A stretch of 64,000 nt of DNA from Terriglobia bacterium. GTDB lineage: Bacteria > Acidobacteriota > Terriglobia > Acidiferrales > UBA7541. The stretch is from assembly GCA_020072785.1 (NCBI GenBank), contig JAIQGG010000002.1, positions 372,001 through 436,000 on the forward strand, read 5' to 3'. The notes beneath the pieces are model-generated. The model did no database searches and was not told where the DNA came from. It saw only the letters and a program-made list of their open reading frames with translations. The position numbers and the translations under genes are program-made. Below are positions 1-9,621 of the stretch, piece by piece. Positions within the stretch are counted from its first letter, which is position 1. Every line of letters begins with the position of its first letter.

Positions 1-2714
1 ACCTGGACACTTTGATCACGTCGAATCCCCTGGCGATCGTCGTCACGGACGCACGCGGGGAAATCGAGATGAGTAACGCCGCCTTCCACAAACTTTTCGG
101 TTACGAGAAGGACGAAGTGCAGGGGAAATCCCTGGACGATCTGGTGGCGCCGGGAATCTTGCGGGAGAAGGCCGGGCAGCTCACCGGTGCGGTGCTTGCG
201 GGGCAAACGGTGCACGCCAGACTGCCGCGGCGGAGAAAAGACGGGCAGCTCGTCGACGTAGAAGCGTACGGCGTTCCGCTCGTTTTGGACGGAGAAATGC
301 ACGGGCAGTTCTCCATCTATAAGGATATTACGCAGCAGGCGGCCGCGGAAAAGGCGCTGCGGCAGAGCGAAGAGCTTTTCCGGACGCTCAGTGCCGCGGC
401 GCCGGTAGGCATTTTTCGCACCGATGAGGACGGCCATTGCATTTACCTCAATGAGCGGCTGCGCGAGATGATGGGCCTGAGCCTGGAAGAGGCTCTGGGG
501 CACGGCTGGGAGAAGTCGATTCATCTCGAGGACCGCGAGCGGATCGCCCGCCGCGTCAGCGGTACCCCGGGACAAGACACGGTTGCGCTGGAGGCGCACC
601 GCTACCGCACGCCCGACGGAAGAGAAGGCTGGGCAGAAGGCTACATGAAGGCGCTTTTCGCGGAAGACGGCTTGAGCAGCGGATATGTGGGGATCGTGCA
701 GGATGTTACCGAGCGGCGCCAAGCCGAGAAAGAACTGCGCGAAGCGAAGGAGGCGGCGGAGGCGGCGAACCGCGCCAAGAGCGATTTTCTCGCGCACATG
801 AGTCACGAGATTCGCACGCCGATGAACGGCATCCTGGGGATGACGGAGCTCGCGCTGGAGACGGATCTTTCCAGCGAACAGCACGATTACCTGAGCATGG
901 TGAAGTCTTCCGCGGACGCACTCCTGAATATCATCAACGACATTCTGGATTTTTCGAAGATCGAGGCCGGCAAGATCGAACTCGAGCACATCCCTTTCTC
1001 GCTGCACGAGTGCATCGAGGACGCCCTCCAGCCGCTGAGCATCCGCGCCCAGGAAAAGGGACTGGACCTCGGCTGGGAAGTGGGGGCGGAAATCCCCGAC
1101 GAGATGGTCGGGGATCCGACGCGCTTGCGCCAGGTGCTCTTGAACCTGGCGGGAAACGGGGTGAAATTTACGAAGCGCGGAGAAGTGAGCATTCAGGCGC
1201 AACTGGTTGTAAACGATCCGAATGGCCTGGCCGTGAAGTTCACGGTAGCGGATACCGGCGTGGGCATCCTGCCCGAAAAGCAGAGAAAAGTATTCGAAGC
1301 GTTTGCGCAGGCCGATATGTCCACCACCCGGGAGTATGGCGGGACGGGGCTGGGGCTGTCGATTTCCACGCGGTTGGTCCATCTGATGGGGGGCAAGATT
1401 GAGGTCGAGAGCGAGCCGGGGAAGGGGAGCCGGTTTTTCTTTACCGCGCATTTCGGGAAAACATGCAACCGGGCGCGGACGGGGTCCTGCACTCCGGATG
1501 AGGCCATCCTCCCCGGAAAACGAGTTCTTGCCGCGGACGATTCCGCGGTCAACCGGAGGCTGCTGGAGCAATTGTTCAAGCGCTGGAAGATGGATGCGCG
1601 TCTCGCGGAGAGCGGCAGGGAGGCACTCGAACTCTTCCGCCAGGCGGAAGAAGAGGGTGCGCCCTTCGACGTCTGCGTGCTGGATTTTCACATGCCGGGA
1701 ATGGACGGGCTCCAACTGGCCGCACGCATTCGGGAAATCGCCCGGAACAAACCACCCGTCTTGCTCATGTTGGCGTCATCGGACCTTTCCGGCGTGCGGC
1801 GCGAATGTGAGCAAGCCGGAATCCAGTACACGATGTGCAAGCCGATTCGCATGTGCGTACTGTGCACGGCATTGAATGACGCGCTCCGGCCGCGTTTGCC
1901 GGAGCAACGTTTGCCAACGGGGAAGAGCCATGTCGCCGCCGGCAGCGGTCTGCGAATCCTTCTGGTCGAAGACAATCCTGTGAATCAGAAGCTTGCTGTG
2001 CGCATCCTGGAGAAATCCGGACATCGCGTCGCGGTGGCGAATAACGGCCGCGAGGCCGTGGCGCGAACTGCGGCAGAGGAGTTCGATCTGGTGCTGATGG
2101 ACATGCAAATGCCCGTCATGGGCGGCTTGGAAGCCACCCAGCGCATCCGCGAGCGGGAACAACGCAGCGGCTTGCATGTGCCGATCGTGGCCATGACCGC
2201 GCATGTCCTGAAGAAAGACAAAGAGCGGTGCCGGGAGGCAGGAATGGACGGATACACTTCGAAACCCATCCGGCCGATGGATATGGAGGCCGAAATGAGG
2301 CGCGTACTCGAGGCGGTCGACCCGCGCGCACCCGGGACGGGGCATCCAGGCGACTCCGTCAATGCGGGAGATCTGCTCGACCGTGTGGATGGCGACCGCG
2401 CCCTGGTCGCAGATCTGTTGGGGATGTTCCGCCAGGACTATCCGAAGCATCTGCAGGCGCTGCGCGATGCGCAGGCGCGGGGCGCCGCGGAGGAGATCGA
2501 GAGCGGCGGGCACGCGCTGAAGGGCATGCTGGCGAATCTGGCCGCACAGAAGGCCTGCAAGCTTGCTGCGGAGCTTGAAGAGATGGGGAAGCGCCGGGAG
2601 ACCAGCGGGGCCGCGGCGGCCCTTGCCGCACTGGAGCAGGAACTGCGGCGGGTGGAGACGGCGCTGGAGTTCTTGGCGCAGGGGGTGCAGGTTGAAAATT
2701 CTCGTAGCCGATGA
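1..2714 (+). CDS. Hybrid sensor histidine kinase (PAS-PAS-HisKA-HATPase-REC-REC-HPt), 5' partial
   Basis: The frame is open to the left window edge, so the true start is probably outside; numbering below uses the first start-like codon, TTG at 12. Order: PAS at about 1-115, PAS/PAC at about 118-235, a short coiled coil, HisKA with the SHEIRTP box (phospho-acceptor His265), HATPase_c with the DTGVGI and GGTGLGL boxes, receiver 1 (phospho-acceptor Asp558 in [10 protein letters not shown]), receiver 2 (Asp697 in [10 protein letters not shown]) and a C-terminal HPt domain (His834 in HALKGML). Such kinases relay phosphate His-Asp-His to a separate regulator. No membrane segment is visible, so it is probably cytoplasmic, or its sensor part lies upstream. 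It overlaps the next gene, a REC-GGDEF protein that is the natural phosphorelay target. Domain calls are strong; the stimulus is unknown. Confidence 0.93.
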   Translation, partial: LDTLITSNPLAIVVTDARGEIEMSNAAFHKLFGYEKDEVQGKSLDDLVAPGILREKAGQLTGAVLAGQTVHARLPRRRKDGQLVDVEAYGVPLVLDGEMHGQFSIYKDITQQAAAEKALRQSEELFRTLSAAAPVGIFRTDEDGHCIYLNERLREMMGLSLEEALGHGWEKSIHLEDRERIARRVSGTPGQDTVALEAHRYRTPDGREGWAEGYMKALFAEDGLSSGYVGIVQDVTERRQAEKELREAKEAAEAANRAKSDFLAHMSHEIRTPMNGILGMTELALETDLSSEQHDYLSMVKSSADALLNIINDILDFSKIEAGKIELEHIPFSLHECIEDALQPLSIRAQEKGLDLGWEVGAEIPDEMVGDPTRLRQVLLNLAGNGVKFTKRGEVSIQAQLVVNDPNGLAVKFTVADTGVGILPEKQRKVFEAFAQADMSTTREYGGTGLGLSISTRLVHLMGGKIEVESEPGKGSRFFFTAHFGKTCNRARTGSCTPDEAILPGKRVLAADDSAVNRRLLEQLFKRWKMDARLAESGREALELFRQAEEEGAPFDVCVLDFHMPGMDGLQLAARIREIARNKPPVLLMLASSDLSGVRRECEQAGIQYTMCKPIRMCVLCTALNDALRPRLPEQRLPTGKSHVAAGSGLRILLVEDNPVNQKLAVRILEKSGHRVAVANNGREAVARTAAEEFDLVLMDMQMPVMGGLEATQRIREREQRSGLHVPIVAMTAHVLKKDKERCREAGMDGYTSKPIRPMDMEAEMRRVLEAVDPRAPGTGHPGDSVNAGDLLDRVDGDRALVADLLGMFRQDYPKHLQALRDAQARGAAEEIESGGHALKGMLANLAAQKACKLAAELEEMGKRRETSGAAAALAALEQELRRVETALEFLAQGVQVENSRSR

Positions 2715-3657
2715 CGACATGATCTCCCGCCGGATGATGGAGTCCGCGCTGGGCGCGGAGGGGTATGAAGTGGTGACCGTTGTGGACGGCGAAGGCGCGG
2801 CAGCCCTGCTGTGCGCCGAGGGCGGACCGCGGCTGGCGCTGCTGGACTGGATGATGCCCGGGAAGGACGGGCCGAGCGTCTGCCACGAAGTGCGCCGCAC
2901 GCGCGAACAGCCCTACGTCTATATGGTGCTGCTGACCACGCGCGACGCCAAGGCCGACATCATCGCTGGTCTGGAGGCCGGCGCGGACGACTACCTGACC
3001 AAGCCGGTCTATCCCGCGGAGCTGCGCGCGCGGCTGCGCTGCGGAAGACGCATCCTGCAGCTGGAAGACAGGCTCATCGAAGCTCGCGAGGAGATGCGCC
3101 ACAAGGCTACGCACGACGCGCTCACTTCGCTCTTGAACCGCGGCTTCATCCTGGAGCTGCTGCAGCGGGAGCTGGAACGCTCTCTCCGCGTTCCCACGAG
3201 CATCGCCCTGCTGCTCGGCGATCTGGATCACTTCAAGAAGATCAACGATGAGCACGGGCATGCCGTGGGCGACGAAGTGCTGCGGGAGACGGCGCGCCGT
3301 ATGGCCAGCGTGGTGCGCCCCTACGATGCCGTAGGGCGCTACGGCGGCGAGGAGTTCCTGCTGGTGCTGATGGGATGCGACGCGGAGCAGGGCAAGAAGC
3401 GCGCGGAGCACATCCGCGCGGTCATCGCCGGCCAGCCGGTGGCCACCGAACGGGGCCCCGTCCCGGTGACCATGAGCATCGGCATCGTGGCCAGCTGCGA
3501 TTGGGAGCACGCCGATGCGGAGCGCCTGCTGCAGGAAGTGGACAAGGCGCTGTACCAGGCCAAGGCCGCGGGCCGCAATACCGTCGTCCTCGTCCGGCCC
3601 GACAGGCTGCCCATCCCCGCCAAGCACCCCGCCGGCTCCGCGCTCTTGCGGCGCTGA
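2692..3657 (+). CDS. Response regulator with GGDEF diguanylate cyclase output
   Basis: The start is TTG at 2692, inside the 3' end of the kinase gene, preceded by a G-rich stretch; it gives KILVADDD, a canonical receiver N-terminus. Receiver at 1-120 with acidic pocket DDD, phospho-acceptor Asp52 ([11 protein letters not shown]) and TKPVYP switch lysine; GGDEF domain at about 145-310 with signature GGEEF at 218-222. An RPYD motif ends five residues before GGEEF, matching the RxxD inhibitory site that binds c-di-GMP. Length 321 aa fits the PleD/WspR-like REC-GGDEF family. It would make c-di-GMP from two GTP when phosphorylated and be limited by its product. Overlap with the kinase suggests translational coupling and a one-to-one pair. 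Confidence 0.92.
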   Translation: MKILVADDDMISRRMMESALGAEGYEVVTVVDGEGAAALLCAEGGPRLALLDWMMPGKDGPSVCHEVRRTREQPYVYMVLLTTRDAKADIIAGLEAGADDYLTKPVYPAELRARLRCGRRILQLEDRLIEAREEMRHKATHDALTSLLNRGFILELLQRELERSLRVPTSIALLLGDLDHFKKINDEHGHAVGDEVLRETARRMASVVRPYDAVGRYGGEEFLLVLMGCDAEQGKKRAEHIRAVIAGQPVATERGPVPVTMSIGIVASCDWEHADAERLLQEVDKALYQAKAAGRNTVVLVRPDRLPIPAKHPAGSALLRR

Positions 3658-3696
3658 GCGACAGGAGCCGGATTGCCGCCGCAGCGGCGAGAAGGC

Positions 3697-4152
3697 TCAG
3701 GCGCTCTTCGGTTTCTGGCGCATCTGTTCTATCATCTGGCGTATTGCGGCGCTTGAGCCGGGCGCCTTTTTCTCGCGCCAGGCTTCCAGGCGCTTGCAGG
3801 CCTCTTCCAGGTTGGCGAAGACCGTGGGATTCTTGAAGGCCGCCCGCCAGGGGGGCACGATGTTGCGGATGCGGTCCCACACCACCCAAATCTCCCCGTT
3901 GCTTTCGAAAAAGAGGTCGTCATTGATCAGCCCGCGGTTGACGATGCTGGCCACCATGTCCCAGTAGCTGATGACCATGCGCACGTAGGCGTTCTCCGCG
4001 CTGCCCTGCGGATATTTCTGCATCATCTCTTCTGCCGAGGCGGGATGGAAATGTTCGAGGAACCAGGTGCGCGCTTCGCGCAACTTGGCCTCGCGCCGCA
4101 GATCGTACAGCCGCAGCATCAGGTTCACTTCATCGTAGGTGACGGTTGCCAT
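3697..4152 (-). CDS. Conserved hypothetical protein downstream of MscS
   Basis: A 151-aa soluble, mostly helical protein rich in Trp, Arg and Glu, with no signal peptide or membrane segment. I do not recognise the family with confidence. The start at 4152 (MATVTYDEV) is chosen over the ATG two codons upstream because a GGAGG sits six bases before it, whereas it abuts the upstream ATG. It lies 26 bases after the MscS gene on the same strand, so the two are probably co-transcribed. The central part (YVRMVISYWDMVASI followed by NDDLFF and GEIWVVWDRI) suggests a helical bundle. No function is assigned. Confidence 0.7.
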   Translation of the reverse strand: MATVTYDEVNLMLRLYDLRREAKLREARTWFLEHFHPASAEEMMQKYPQGSAENAYVRMVISYWDMVASIVNRGLINDDLFFESNGEIWVVWDRIRNIVPPWRAAFKNPTVFANLEEACKRLEAWREKKAPGSSAAIRQMIEQMRQKPKSA

Positions 4153-4178
4153 AGGCATCCTCCGGGTCGCGATGGGGA

Positions 4179-5066
4179 TCAATTCAGCGTGGAACCGGGC
4201 GGCGCAGCGCCCTCGGGCTGGGTGCTCGCGGGCGTGCTCCACTCCACGCGCTGCACGTCGGCCAGGGGTATCGCCTGCCGCTGAAATTCGAGCTGGATCC
4301 TGCGGCGCAGTTCGCAGGCCACTTCGTCCTGCCGGGTAGGCGCGGTGCGCACCTGCAGGCGCACGGTGCAGCCTTTGCGGTCGAAGGACTGCACGCCGAG
4401 AACGCGCGGCCCGTCCACCAGCACCGGAGCCCACGCGGCATCGCCGCGCAGCGCAGCGGCGGCGCTTTCGAAAGCCGCCAGAACTTCTTCCTGCGGGTAT
4501 TGCGCGGAGAGCGTCACGTCCACGAAAGCCTGCGACCAGTCGCGGCTCAGGTTGCTGACCATGCGGATCTCGCCGTTGGCGATGGTCACCAGGCCGCCGG
4601 CCGGATCGCGCACCACGGTGCGCCGCAGCGTGAGGTATTCCACGCGCCCGACTGTGGTGCCGAACTGGATAGTGTCCCCGACCACGTACTGGTCTTCGAG
4701 AACGATGTAGAAGCCGCTGATAAGGTCGCGCACCACGTTTTGCGCGCCGAAGCCCAGCGCCAGGCTGGCCAGGCCGGCCAGTGCCGCCACCGGTGTGACG
4801 TTGATGCCGAACTCCGGCAGCGCCGTCAGGAGGGCGATGCCCCAAACGGCCTTGCTGCCCGCGCTGTAGAGCACAGTGGCCAGGGTGCGCGTCTGTTGCT
4901 CGCGGATCTGCGCTACGCGCGTCGGCGCCACGGCGGGCTTGATGAGCAGATTGGTCATCACGCGCAGCAGGCGGTTGAGGATCAAAGCGAAGAGGAAGAT
5001 GCCCGCGAGGTGCAGGGCATTTGCCACGGTGAATTCCAGCCAATGGATATGGGAACTGGACATCAT
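4179..5066 (-). CDS. MscS-family mechanosensitive ion channel
   Basis: A 295-aa protein with an N-terminal membrane segment (about 12-32), further hydrophobic helices at about 65-110, and the MscS pore and beta domain signature: Gly/Ala-rich pore helix (LAGLASLALGFGAQNVVRD), then ISGFYIVLEDQYVVGD and the IxxVxxR-type stretch with NGEI. The family forms heptameric inner-membrane channels that open on hypo-osmotic shock to release solutes. Length and layout match the small MscS class. The start at ATG 5066 has no clear Shine-Dalgarno; the frame stays open upstream, but that extension is Arg/Gly/Ala-rich and looks non-coding. The small hypothetical gene follows 26 bases downstream. Confidence 0.88.
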   Translation of the reverse strand: MMSSSHIHWLEFTVANALHLAGIFLFALILNRLLRVMTNLLIKPAVAPTRVAQIREQQTRTLATVLYSAGSKAVWGIALLTALPEFGINVTPVAALAGLASLALGFGAQNVVRDLISGFYIVLEDQYVVGDTIQFGTTVGRVEYLTLRRTVVRDPAGGLVTIANGEIRMVSNLSRDWSQAFVDVTLSAQYPQEEVLAAFESAAAALRGDAAWAPVLVDGPRVLGVQSFDRKGCTVRLQVRTAPTRQDEVACELRRRIQLEFQRQAIPLADVQRVEWSTPASTQPEGAAPPGSTLN

Positions 5067-5150
5067 GGTTACAAGGAGGGAAAGTATAGCATTGGAATGA
5101 GCCGGGCGGGCGCGCGGAACGCGCCACGCCCCGGCCCGGAGGAGGTACGC

Positions 5151-5492
5151 ATGACGGATTCCCGGCGGCGTTTCGTTTTGGCCCTGGCTGGACTTGCGGG
5201 TTCGGCGCTGGCCGGTCCGCGCCTGCTGCGGGCGCAGAATCCGGGCCTGGATCCGAGGGAGCAGGAAGAAGAGCCTCCGGCCATTTCCCCGCGCAAAGCC
5301 GCCAAAGCGGCGCTTAAAGAGGAGCAGAAGGAGATTAAGAAAAAAGTAACGCGTCTTTACGAGCTTGCCGCGGAGCTCAAGGCCGAGGTGGAGAAAACCG
5401 ATTCCACAGCGGTGCTCTCCCTGAGCCTGCTGAAAAAAACCGAAGAGATCGAGAAGCTGGCCCGGCAGATCCGCAGCCACGCCAAGGGCTGA
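5151..5492 (+). CDS. Small Tat-exported hypothetical protein
   Basis: A 113-aa protein. The N-terminus SRRRFVLALAGLAGSALA carries a twin-arginine motif and a hydrophobic core, so export by Tat is likely. The mature part is charged and helical (KEEQKEIKKKVTRLYELAAEL and a similar second helix), probably a coiled coil, with no recognisable enzyme motif. A strong GGAGGAGG ends 5 bases before ATG 5151, fixing the start. It is divergent from the MscS gene. Many Acidobacteria carry such short Tat-signal helical proteins; I know no function for them. Confidence 0.72.
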   Translation: MTDSRRRFVLALAGLAGSALAGPRLLRAQNPGLDPREQEEEPPAISPRKAAKAALKEEQKEIKKKVTRLYELAAELKAEVEKTDSTAVLSLSLLKKTEEIEKLARQIRSHAKG

Positions 5493-5630
5493 GTCCGTGT
5501 GGCGGTTGGCGTGAAGCTGCAGCCAGAGGCGGGCGCCTCGCGCTCCGGGCACGGTCCCTGCGCACGCTCTGGCGCGCCGCTTTCGATCAGGTTACAATGA
5601 ATAAGTGCGGTGCCATTCGCCGCGCACTGC

Positions 5631-5707
5631 GCGCCTGTAGCTCAGATGGATAGAGCGCTGGTCTCCGGAACCAGAGGTCGGAGGTTCGAACCCTCTCAGG
5701 CGCGCCA
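5631..5707 (+). tRNA. tRNA-Arg (anticodon CCG)
   Basis: A complete cloverleaf of 77 bases. The acceptor 5' strand GCGCCTG pairs with CAGGCGC, followed by discriminator G and encoded CCA. The D arm (AGCTCAGATGGATAGAGC), anticodon stem-loop CTGGT-CTCCGGA-ACCAG with CCG at positions 34-36, and T arm with GGTTCGAACC are all present. It reads CGG codons. Its 3' part is duplicated at 35499, so it served as an island attachment site, and the intact gene was kept at the left end. Confidence 0.97.
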
Positions 5708-5771
5708 TAACTCTCCTGGAATCAATCAGAGAATTCACTGCACACGCCCGTCGGCCCCCAACTTCGGAACA
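5658..5771 (+). repeat. Left attachment-site repeat (attL-type) in tRNA-Arg
   Basis: From the anticodon stem of tRNA-Arg through 64 bases past its CCA, this 114-bp stretch is repeated at 35499-35612 in direct orientation. By hand alignment the first 68 bases are identical and only four differences occur in the rest. The shared part also encodes the last 12 codons of an integrase on the minus strand, as is typical when an integrase gene abuts its own att site. Confidence 0.92.
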
Positions 5772-5945
5772 TTTCGGAACAATAAGCGCTCAAGACCCTC
5801 GACTGCGCGTCGCTGCGACTTCGGCAGAACCTGCGTGTAGAGATTGAGCGTCATTGCCGCGTCTGCATGTCCGAGCTGGGCTTGCAGGATTCTCGGCTCG
5901 ACGCTTTGGTCAATCGATGCAAAGCACGCTCGGGCGGCAGGACTA
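5735..5945 (-). pseudogene. Tyrosine integrase, C-terminal fragment
   Basis: About 65-70 residues remain: SVEPRILQAQLGHADAAMTL, then NLYTQVLPKSQRR and ERLLF. This is the end of the phage-integrase catalytic domain: the LGH histidine and the nucleophile Tyr (in LNLYTQV) are there, while the N-terminal and core domains and the first catalytic Arg are missing. The fragment stops where the VOC-family gene begins (~5943), so the rest was lost or replaced. It reads toward the tRNA, with its stop within the att repeat. It is the remnant of the integrase of island A. Confidence 0.82.
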
Positions 5946-6452
5946 GGGATTGAACTCCACAAGCTCCATCTGATTGCCCCAAGGATCTAGAAAGTAGATG
6001 ACGCGCATCCCCGCACAAGGGCCATCGGTAACCACGATGGGACCTTCCAGCATCGTGACCCCCGGTTGCCGCTTCAAGTATTGGATGGCCTTGTCGAGGT
6101 TATGAACCTTCAAGGCCAGATGATGACTGCCCAGATCGCAGTTGCGCGGCAGTTGCGTCCGGCGATCTGCCGGGCGGTCGTATTGAAACAGCTCGAGCAT
6201 CAAGTTTGGACCGAGCTGCAGCATGACAAAGCTGAATTTCGCGTCGGCGACATTCACATGGGCATCGCTCCAGTCGCGGCCGCCCGGCATGGAGGGAAGG
6301 AGCTGCGCATCAAAAGGGCCCATACGAAAGAGCTCGGCGCAACCGAACACATCGCAATAGAAGCGGGCAGCGTCCTCCAGATCGGGGACCGTAAGCCCCA
6401 CATGATCGACGTTCGAGAAGCCAGGCAGCATTTCCTTGTTCCTGCGCAGCAT
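5943..6452 (-). CDS. VOC-family (glyoxalase/dioxygenase superfamily) protein
   Basis: A 169-aa single protein. The beta-alpha-beta-beta-beta pattern starts with VDHVGLTVPDLEDAARFY and ends with FLDPWGNQMELVEF; in between comes GSHHLALKVHNLDKAIQYL, the start of the second motif. Histidines in VDHVGL and SHHLAL and the final Glu (QMELVE) match the metal-binding pattern of the fold, as in methylmalonyl-CoA epimerase and extradiol enzymes. The start at 6452 has GGAGG six bases upstream. It is the last gene of a minus-strand run (flavoprotein, hydrolase, SDR, HyuB, HyuA). The substrate cannot be told. Confidence 0.85.
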   Translation of the reverse strand: MLRRNKEMLPGFSNVDHVGLTVPDLEDAARFYCDVFGCAELFRMGPFDAQLLPSMPGGRDWSDAHVNVADAKFSFVMLQLGPNLMLELFQYDRPADRRTQLPRNCDLGSHHLALKVHNLDKAIQYLKRQPGVTMLEGPIVVTDGPCAGMRVIYFLDPWGNQMELVEFNP

Positions 6453-6474
6453 TCACGCCTCCGCACTGCAACTT

Positions 6475-7960
6475 TCAACGCAAACCAGCGCGGGTGCGCA
6501 ACTTGCGGCAGCCCGCAGGACCAAGCAGTTCCTTGGCGACCATCAATCCGGATGCGCCGTGCAGTCCCGCTCCGGGGTGCGTCGATGCGCCGATATGGTA
6601 GAGCTTTGCGATCGGTGTCCGGTGCCGTGGCAGTCCCGGCAGCGGGCGCAGGAGAAAGAATTGGTCTGCCGTGGAAGCGCCCGCATAGGGATCTCCTCCC
6701 ACGAGGTTGATGTTCGTGCGCGCCAGGTCTCCGGGTGAAATCACGTGCCGCTTCCGTATCGCGCTGCCGAGGTTCGGAATGCACTCGCAGAGTCTCTCTA
6801 CCACCCGATCCGCGAACTGTTCGCGCAGAGATTCCGTCCAGATTCCGTCCCCGGTCTCGATCTTACCGGCAGCATCTCCAGCTGGACGGCTGGGCAGCTC
6901 CTGCAACTGAATCCACAGAATCCACTTGCCTTGCGGCGCCCGCGAGGGATCCACGGCGACCGGCTGACCCAGCACGATGGTTGGCTCGGCTGGAAGCAAC
7001 CCGCGCTCCGCCTCATTCACCGCGCGCGAGACACCATCCATGCCACTGGTAATATGCACCATCGCCGTGCGAAGCAGCCGCGGGTCATTGCCTCGCCAGC
7101 GCGGCGGTTCGGACATGGCGATGTGAATCTGCATATCGCCCCGGCCATAACGGAATCGGCGCGCCCGGCCTGCAAACCGTTCGGGCACCACGTTTCGATC
7201 CAGCAACTGCAAGTAAAGCTGCTGAGGCGTAACGTTACAGATGACAGCCCGCCTGGCCCGGATAAGCTGGCCGCGGACGCGGACACCAACTGCCTGGCCG
7301 CCGTTTACTTCGACCGAATCGACGTGACATTCAGTTTCCAATCTTCCGCCTTGGTCGCGAATCAGGCTGGCAAGGGCCTCGATCAGGCGCGCCCCGCCGC
7401 CGCGCGGCACAGGCATGCCGCCCAACTGCAGCGCAACGGCGATCAGCTTGTTCATAAATCCCGATCCCGTCTGGTCCGGTCCCAGGCCTGTGTGCAAAAC
7501 CCATGGGGCCAGCAGGCCGTGGACCCGTGGTGAGGAGAAAGTCTCGGTCAGCCAATGCCGGCTGGAACTGAGAAGCTCCGCGCCGAATTCCAGCGCGCCA
7601 TCCAGGAGCCAGTTCCTCGAAGTGTTTCTTATTGTGGTCCTGCAAGGTGGAGAGGAAGGCTGCGCTGCCATCGGGAAAATACGATGCGGTCGGGTATTCC
7701 GTATTCAGGTATTCCAGACCGCGCTCGGTCAGGTCCGCCTTCAGTAAGGCGTAAGCCTCTGAGCCGGTAAACAACGGATGCCAACCCGCGTAAAGGTCAT
7801 GGAGGAAACCGGGTTCGGTCACCTCAGCGGTACGGATGTTTCCTCCGAGCCAGGCATTGCGCTCCAGCACACACACTTTCCAGCCCGATTTGCTAAGGAG
7901 CGCGGCACCGACCAGTGAGTTGATTCCGCTGCCTACAAAGATCGCATCAAACGTGTCCAT
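6475..7960 (-). pseudogene. Phytoene-desaturase-like FAD oxidoreductase, frameshifted
   Basis: Two overlapping minus-strand frames make one protein. The first (from ATG 7960, with an upstream GAAGGGA) has the dinucleotide-binding start AIFVGSGINSLVGAALLSKSG and continues to about KKHFEE. The second resumes at about DGALEFGAELLSSSRHW and runs through PWVLHTGLGPDQTGSGF to a GASTHPGAGLHG tail typical of CrtI-like flavoproteins. A one-base shift near 7590-7620 is needed to join them. Both halves are otherwise intact, so this is either a recent mutation or a sequencing/assembly error. It is paralogous to the intact flavoprotein at 13895-15517. Its role in the cluster is presumably oxidation or isomerisation of a lipid-like substrate. 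Confidence 0.83.
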
Positions 7961-8015
7961 AATCTTCCCTTCGTCAGACGTACGGGACACAAGCAGCGGC
8001 TCCCGAGAAACTGCC

Positions 8016-8801
8016 TCAGAAACGGGGCTGGATCAGAGTTCTCAGCGCATCCATGGTCCTGGCCCACGGCACGGAATCAGGATTCATAAACTCGAAATGC
8101 CCCACTCCCGGCAACTCTATGTAGCTGACATAGTCTCCCGCAGCGCGGGCAGAGTGGGCATAGTCCTGGCTGATGGACGCCGGCACGCGATCATCGGCGT
8201 CACCGTGCAGCAAAACTTGCGGAACCAACAGCGGCAAGAGGGCTGCGGGAGAGGCAACCGCATAACGCTCCGGAAAGTCGGAAGGCGTGCCTCCCAGAAA
8301 TGCCAGGACGGGGTTTTCTTCTCGTTCGACCTGCGCCATCTGAACCAGATCACAGACGCCTGCGAGGCTGATTACGCCGCAAACCGCGATCGATTTTCCG
8401 TGCACAAAAATGCTGGGCGGGGCCAACCGCCGCCGGGCTGCCAGCCACAGCGCCAAGTGCCCGCCAGCCGAATGTCCAAGACTGACTACACGCTTGAGGT
8501 CAAGAGGATAGGTTTCTCCCAGCGACAGAAGATGATCCGCAGCCAGAGCGACGTCCTGCAGGGTGCCGGGCCACCCGCCACCGGCCTGCCCTACTCTTCT
8601 GTATTCGATGTTCCAGGTGGCAAAACCAGAGCGTGTAAGGTCGGATGCGATTTTTGTGGTTTCTTCGAGGCTGTAGCGTGCGCGCCAGAATCCGCCATGA
8701 ATAACGATCAGGACCGGATGCGGGCCTGTCCCGGACGGCAAGCGCAGATCGCCAAATTGCGAAGCGTCGTTGCCGCAGGCGATGCGTATGGGGACACTCA
8801 T
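8016..8801 (-). CDS. Alpha/beta hydrolase (kynurenine-formamidase/esterase-like)
   Basis: A 261-aa cytoplasmic hydrolase. The oxyanion-hole HGGFW lies at about residue 35, the nucleophile elbow is GHSAGG (Ser in the middle), the acid Asp is in HGDADDRVP, and the His is in GVGHFEF near the C-terminus. HGGFWR followed by a GHSAGGHLALW elbow is the pattern of the bacterial kynurenine formamidase/BD-FAE group of small esterases, which act on formamides or short esters. It lies in the minus-strand catabolic run between the SDR and flavoprotein genes, with 25-55 base gaps, so operon membership is likely. The precise substrate is not known. Confidence 0.87.
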   Translation of the reverse strand: MSVPIRIACGNDASQFGDLRLPSGTGPHPVLIVIHGGFWRARYSLEETTKIASDLTRSGFATWNIEYRRVGQAGGGWPGTLQDVALAADHLLSLGETYPLDLKRVVSLGHSAGGHLALWLAARRRLAPPSIFVHGKSIAVCGVISLAGVCDLVQMAQVEREENPVLAFLGGTPSDFPERYAVASPAALLPLLVPQVLLHGDADDRVPASISQDYAHSARAAGDYVSYIELPGVGHFEFMNPDSVPWARTMDALRTLIQPRF

Positions 8802-8826
8802 TGCGAAAGCGCCTGGCAGGGCCGGA

Positions 8827-9588
8827 TCAGTGCATCACTCCGCCACCGTCAACGACGATTGTCTGCCCGGTCACAAAATCGCTGGCCGGCGATGCAAGGT
8901 AGACGAGCGTGCCGGTCAGATCGGACGGCAACTCCGGCCGGGCAATGGCCCGTTCCTTGGGCAAGCGCTCAAACAGTACCGCGGGAGTAGTCTTGGCGCC
9001 AACCGCAGTCTCGCTCTCCGTCAAACCCGGGGCGATGGCATTGACACAGATGCCGAATGGACCCAGCTCCCGGCTGGTGCAGCGGGTGAAACCGATCACG
9101 GCTGCTTTCGAGGTAACGTAATGCAGCAGCATGGGAGTACCTCGAAACACCGTGGCGGACGTGAGATTGATGACCTTGCCGGACCCTTGTTCCTTCATCT
9201 GCGGCAATACGGCGCGGAGAGAAAGAAACATGCCCTTGATGTTGACCGTCATCACGCGGTCCCACTCGGCTTCCTGAATCTCCCACAGCGGCTGATGCGG
9301 CAGGACGGCGAACAAAGCGGCGTTGTTCACCAAAATATCGATACGCTGAAAAGCCTCCAGTGCGCACTTGGCCATGGCCACGGTGCTGGCCGCGTCGGAG
9401 ACGTCCACCTTGCACGCAACCGCCCTGGCGCCGGCACTACAAAGCCGTTCGGCGGTCTGGATGGCGGCCGCTGCATCAATATCCGCCACGACCACGCTGG
9501 CGCCTTCGCGGGCCAGCGCTTCGCAAAATACCTTCCCGATCCCTTTCCCGCCGCCCGTGACAATTGCGCTTTTGCCCTTTAATTGCAT
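8827..9588 (-). CDS. SDR-family NAD(P)-dependent oxidoreductase
   Basis: A 253-aa classical short-chain dehydrogenase: TGGGKGIG cofactor loop at 11-18, DVSD, NNAA, the catalytic Ser in the strand LTSAT, YVTSK (Tyr and Lys), and the C-terminal GQTIVVDGG signature. An Asp ends beta-2 (VVVADID), favouring NAD over NADP. Such enzymes oxidise or reduce alcohol/ketone pairs. It sits 33 bases after the HyuB-type gene on the same strand, so it likely acts in the same pathway. A ketone product would suit the neighbouring carboxylase-like subunits, but this is inference. Confidence 0.92.
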   Translation of the reverse strand: MQLKGKSAIVTGGGKGIGKVFCEALAREGASVVVADIDAAAAIQTAERLCSAGARAVACKVDVSDAASTVAMAKCALEAFQRIDILVNNAALFAVLPHQPLWEIQEAEWDRVMTVNIKGMFLSLRAVLPQMKEQGSGKVINLTSATVFRGTPMLLHYVTSKAAVIGFTRCTSRELGPFGICVNAIAPGLTESETAVGAKTTPAVLFERLPKERAIARPELPSDLTGTLVYLASPASDFVTGQTIVVDGGGVMH

Positions 9589-9621
9589 AGTTGGATTGGT
9601 TTCCTCGCTGTCTCCCCGCGG

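Noticed and set aside
4179-5552. MscS frame extended upstream to 457 aa
   Set aside because: The extra N-terminal residues are Arg/Gly-rich, overlap the Tat-protein gene on the other strand and do not look like MscS.
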